Assembly (NCBI GenBank): GCA_903839795.1
Contig: CAIMDR010000014.1
Location: 1 to 7,487, forward strand
Origin: an uncultured Methylococcaceae bacterium
GTDB lineage: Bacteria; Pseudomonadota; Gammaproteobacteria; Methylococcales; Methylomonadaceae
DNA: 7,487 nucleotides
Reading direction: 5' to 3'
Below are positions 5,794 to 7,487 of the stretch, in pieces. How positions within the stretch are numbered: the stretch's first letter is position 1; every line of letters begins with the position of its first letter. Both the position numbers and the translations under genes were made by a program. Under the pieces are notes generated by a model, which worked only from the letters and a program-made list of their open reading frames with translations, did not search any database and was not told the DNA's origin.

Positions 5794-7476
5794 ATGAAAA
5801 TAGCTTTTTCCTTACTTGCCTTATGTTTACCGGTTACACTCCTTTACGGGCAGTTTTTTTGGAACCCCGTCGTCTTTGATGATATTTATTTTTTTGATGG
5901 CTCGGCACACGAGCAATATCTGGGCAAAGTATTCAGTTTTGATTTGCGCTGGTTACCGTATGCCACCTTTGAGTGGACGCGTTCGTTGTTCGGTTTGGAG
6001 CTGATCGGGTTTCGCTTGGGTAATCTGGCGCTACATCTTGCCACGACCATCACCCTGTTTTTTTTCTTACGCCGCTTGTTTGCACAGGTTCTTAACGTTA
6101 ATAACGAAAGCAACGGCACTCTGTCACCGCACTGGCTGGCTTTTTTTTGCGCTTTACTGTTCGCCTTACACCCGGCCTCGGTTTATACCGCCGCCTATTT
6201 AGTCCAGCGTTCCACGTTAATGGCGACGTTATTTGCATTGCTCACCTTGCGTCTGTTTCTGGAGGGCTTGCTTAAAGAAAACCAGCGTTGGCTGCTGGCA
6301 TCTGCCGCCACTTATTTTCTGGCGGTACTCTCGAAAGAACATGCCATTATGACGCCAGCGGTAACGGTCGCTTTGCTATTGCTGGTCAACAATCAGCCGA
6401 TTCGGCAACGACTGCGTTTGGTTTGGCCCACTTTTTTGCTTTATGGTTTGATTGGCGGATTTGTAATACTTCAGATTAAATCGAGACATATTTTAGGGCA
6501 AGCTTATGAGCCTATAGCCGAAAATTATATGTCCTTGCTGGGGCCTGACTTTAATGTACAGCTTGCCTACCCCTTGTCCGTACTGACGCAGTGTTTTTTA
6601 TTTTTTAAATACCTATGGGTATGGATTGCGCCAAGCCCCTTGTGGATGTCTGTCGATATGCCGCAAGACTTTGCTCTGCATCTGTGGTCTTGGCCGGAAA
6701 GCATCGGTTTGCTTGGTTTTATAACTTACCCCCTTATTGCCCTTCGTTTACTGTTACAAAAAGGCTTAACAGGCTTGCTGGGTTTTGCCTTGCTTTGCCC
6801 GTGGCTATTATTTGCCACCGAGCTTTCTACCATTAGAATTCAGGAATCTTTTGTACTATATCGCAGTTATCTCTGGATGGCCGGTGCTTTTGCCGCTTTG
6901 CCTTTTTTGTGCCAAAAACTAAGCGCCAAACAGGCAGCTATCACACTGACTTTTGTTGCATTATTCTTGATACCTATTTCTTGGCTGCGCCTGACAACCT
7001 TTTCTCACCCCTTACTACTTTGGGATGATGCGGCTCGATTGGTTGAAAATACAGATAACAAACGCTTGGGAATAGACAGGATTTATTATAATCGAGGCAC
7101 CGAGTTAATCAGGGTAAAACACTATGCCGAGGCGATAGAAGACTTAAGCAAAGCCATCAAAATAAACAGCTACTATGCCGGCTATGCTTATCAGAATCGA
7201 GGTTCTGCTTATTTTGAAAGCGGGCACTATCGCCTTGCCCTAAACGACTTTAACAAGGCTATCGAATTAGTACCGAATAATTCAAAACATTATTTGGGTA
7301 AAGCTCGCGCTCTGGAAGCACTTAATGATTCGACTGCTGCCTGGCAAGCCTATAAACAGGCTTGTTTACTGGGATTGCCAACCGCCTGCCAGAAAACAGA
7401 ACCCCCACGCGGTGCGGGATTTGCAATCCCGCCTCAAACGTTTGATATTTACCGTTATCCAAAAAGTTTGCGTTAG
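5794..7476 (+). CDS. TMTC-like GT-C membrane glycosyltransferase with C-terminal TPRs (putative pilin modification)
   Basis: A 560-residue polytopic inner-membrane protein. The first membrane segment (about 3-22) is followed by FDD (28-30), placed as the acidic motif of the first outer loop in GT-C enzymes. Further hydrophobic segments run to about 400. HPASVYTAAYLVQRSTLMA (126-144) and YFLAVLSKEHA (174-184) resemble conserved blocks of TMTC-type O-mannosyltransferases. RIQESFVLYRSYLWM (348-362) follows. Three TPRs (about 428-461, 462-496, 497-527) complete the fold, probably facing the periplasm. Known GT-C enzymes transfer sugars from lipid carriers to protein; with a pilin gene nearby, pilin is the natural guess for a substrate, but this is inference. 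The start at 5794 is chosen for AAGGT 6 bases upstream and the immediate membrane helix; an in-frame ATG at 5713 would add 27 hydrophilic residues. Residues 539-560 and the stop are encoded by a REP copy, so the C-terminus is secondarily altered. Confidence 0.75.
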   Translation: MKIAFSLLALCLPVTLLYGQFFWNPVVFDDIYFFDGSAHEQYLGKVFSFDLRWLPYATFEWTRSLFGLELIGFRLGNLALHLATTITLFFFLRRLFAQVLNVNNESNGTLSPHWLAFFCALLFALHPASVYTAAYLVQRSTLMATLFALLTLRLFLEGLLKENQRWLLASAATYFLAVLSKEHAIMTPAVTVALLLLVNNQPIRQRLRLVWPTFLLYGLIGGFVILQIKSRHILGQAYEPIAENYMSLLGPDFNVQLAYPLSVLTQCFLFFKYLWVWIAPSPLWMSVDMPQDFALHLWSWPESIGLLGFITYPLIALRLLLQKGLTGLLGFALLCPWLLFATELSTIRIQESFVLYRSYLWMAGAFAALPFLCQKLSAKQAAITLTFVALFLIPISWLRLTTFSHPLLLWDDAARLVENTDNKRLGIDRIYYNRGTELIRVKHYAEAIEDLSKAIKINSYYAGYAYQNRGSAYFESGHYRLALNDFNKAIELVPNNSKHYLGKARALEALNDSTAAWQAYKQACLLGLPTACQKTEPPRGAGFAIPPQTFDIYRYPKSLR

Positions 7477-7487
7477 GCAGGGTTAGC
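7407..7487. repeat. REP/BIME-like palindromic repeat, copy 4 (diverged, runs off the window)
   Basis: Aligns with the beginning of copies 1-3: hairpin 1, then CAAACGTTTGATATTTACCG and the GCGTTAGGCAGGGTTAGC core. Hairpin 1 keeps an 8-bp stem, GCGGGATT (7414-7421) and AATCCCGC (7425-7432), around the same TGC loop. A G-to-A change in the left arm is matched by C-to-T in the right arm. It overlaps the 3' end of the GT-C gene and the right half lies beyond the window. Confidence 0.85.

Noticed and set aside
5886..6836. Other open frames within the GT-C gene
   Set aside because: They overlap a coherent membrane protein with recognisable motifs and TPRs and show no protein features of their own.
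4709..7487. Composite transposon or IS with the repeats as ends
   Set aside because: The repeats are palindromic REP-type units in direct orientation rather than terminal inverted repeats, and I found no target-site duplication.

Overview
The window looks like chromosome from a gammaproteobacterium of moderate GC content. The pilin style and the intergenic repeats would suit a methanotroph of the Methylococcales, but that placement is an impression from sequence style, not a demonstrated assignment. All four convincing genes lie on the + strand.

Left part (1-4248). A 231-base leader precedes a full-length sbcC, the ATPase and coiled-coil subunit of the SbcCD (Mre11-Rad50 type) nuclease. No sbcD is visible on either side. 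The 579 bases after sbcC hold no gene but are rich in structure: a 67-bp near-palindrome, two further hairpins, a perfect 30-bp palindrome, and then a pilin promoter region with a sigma-54 type -24/-12 element and an 11-bp direct repeat upstream.

Right part (4249-7487). A type IV major pilin gene (pilA-like) is followed, 13 bases after its stop, by three tandem copies of a roughly 125-165 bp palindromic repeat of REP/BIME type. Next comes a REP-associated tyrosine transposase (RAYT) with its own candidate promoter. After it lies a polytopic membrane protein with three C-terminal TPRs that resembles GT-C glycosyltransferases of the TMTC-like kind. A fourth, diverged copy of the same repeat starts inside the 3' end of that gene, supplies its last 22 codons and stop, and runs off the window.

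How the parts fit. The pilin and the GT-C/TPR protein plausibly form a pilin and pilin-glycosylation pair into which a RAYT and its repeats have intruded; this is inference. The RAYT and the flanking hairpin repeats form a compact REP-RAYT unit. The repeat next to pilA may also protect the 3' end of the pilin mRNA. The best candidates for something new are the particular REP family with its RAYT, the repeat-made C-terminus of the GT-C protein, and the pilin/GT-C pairing.
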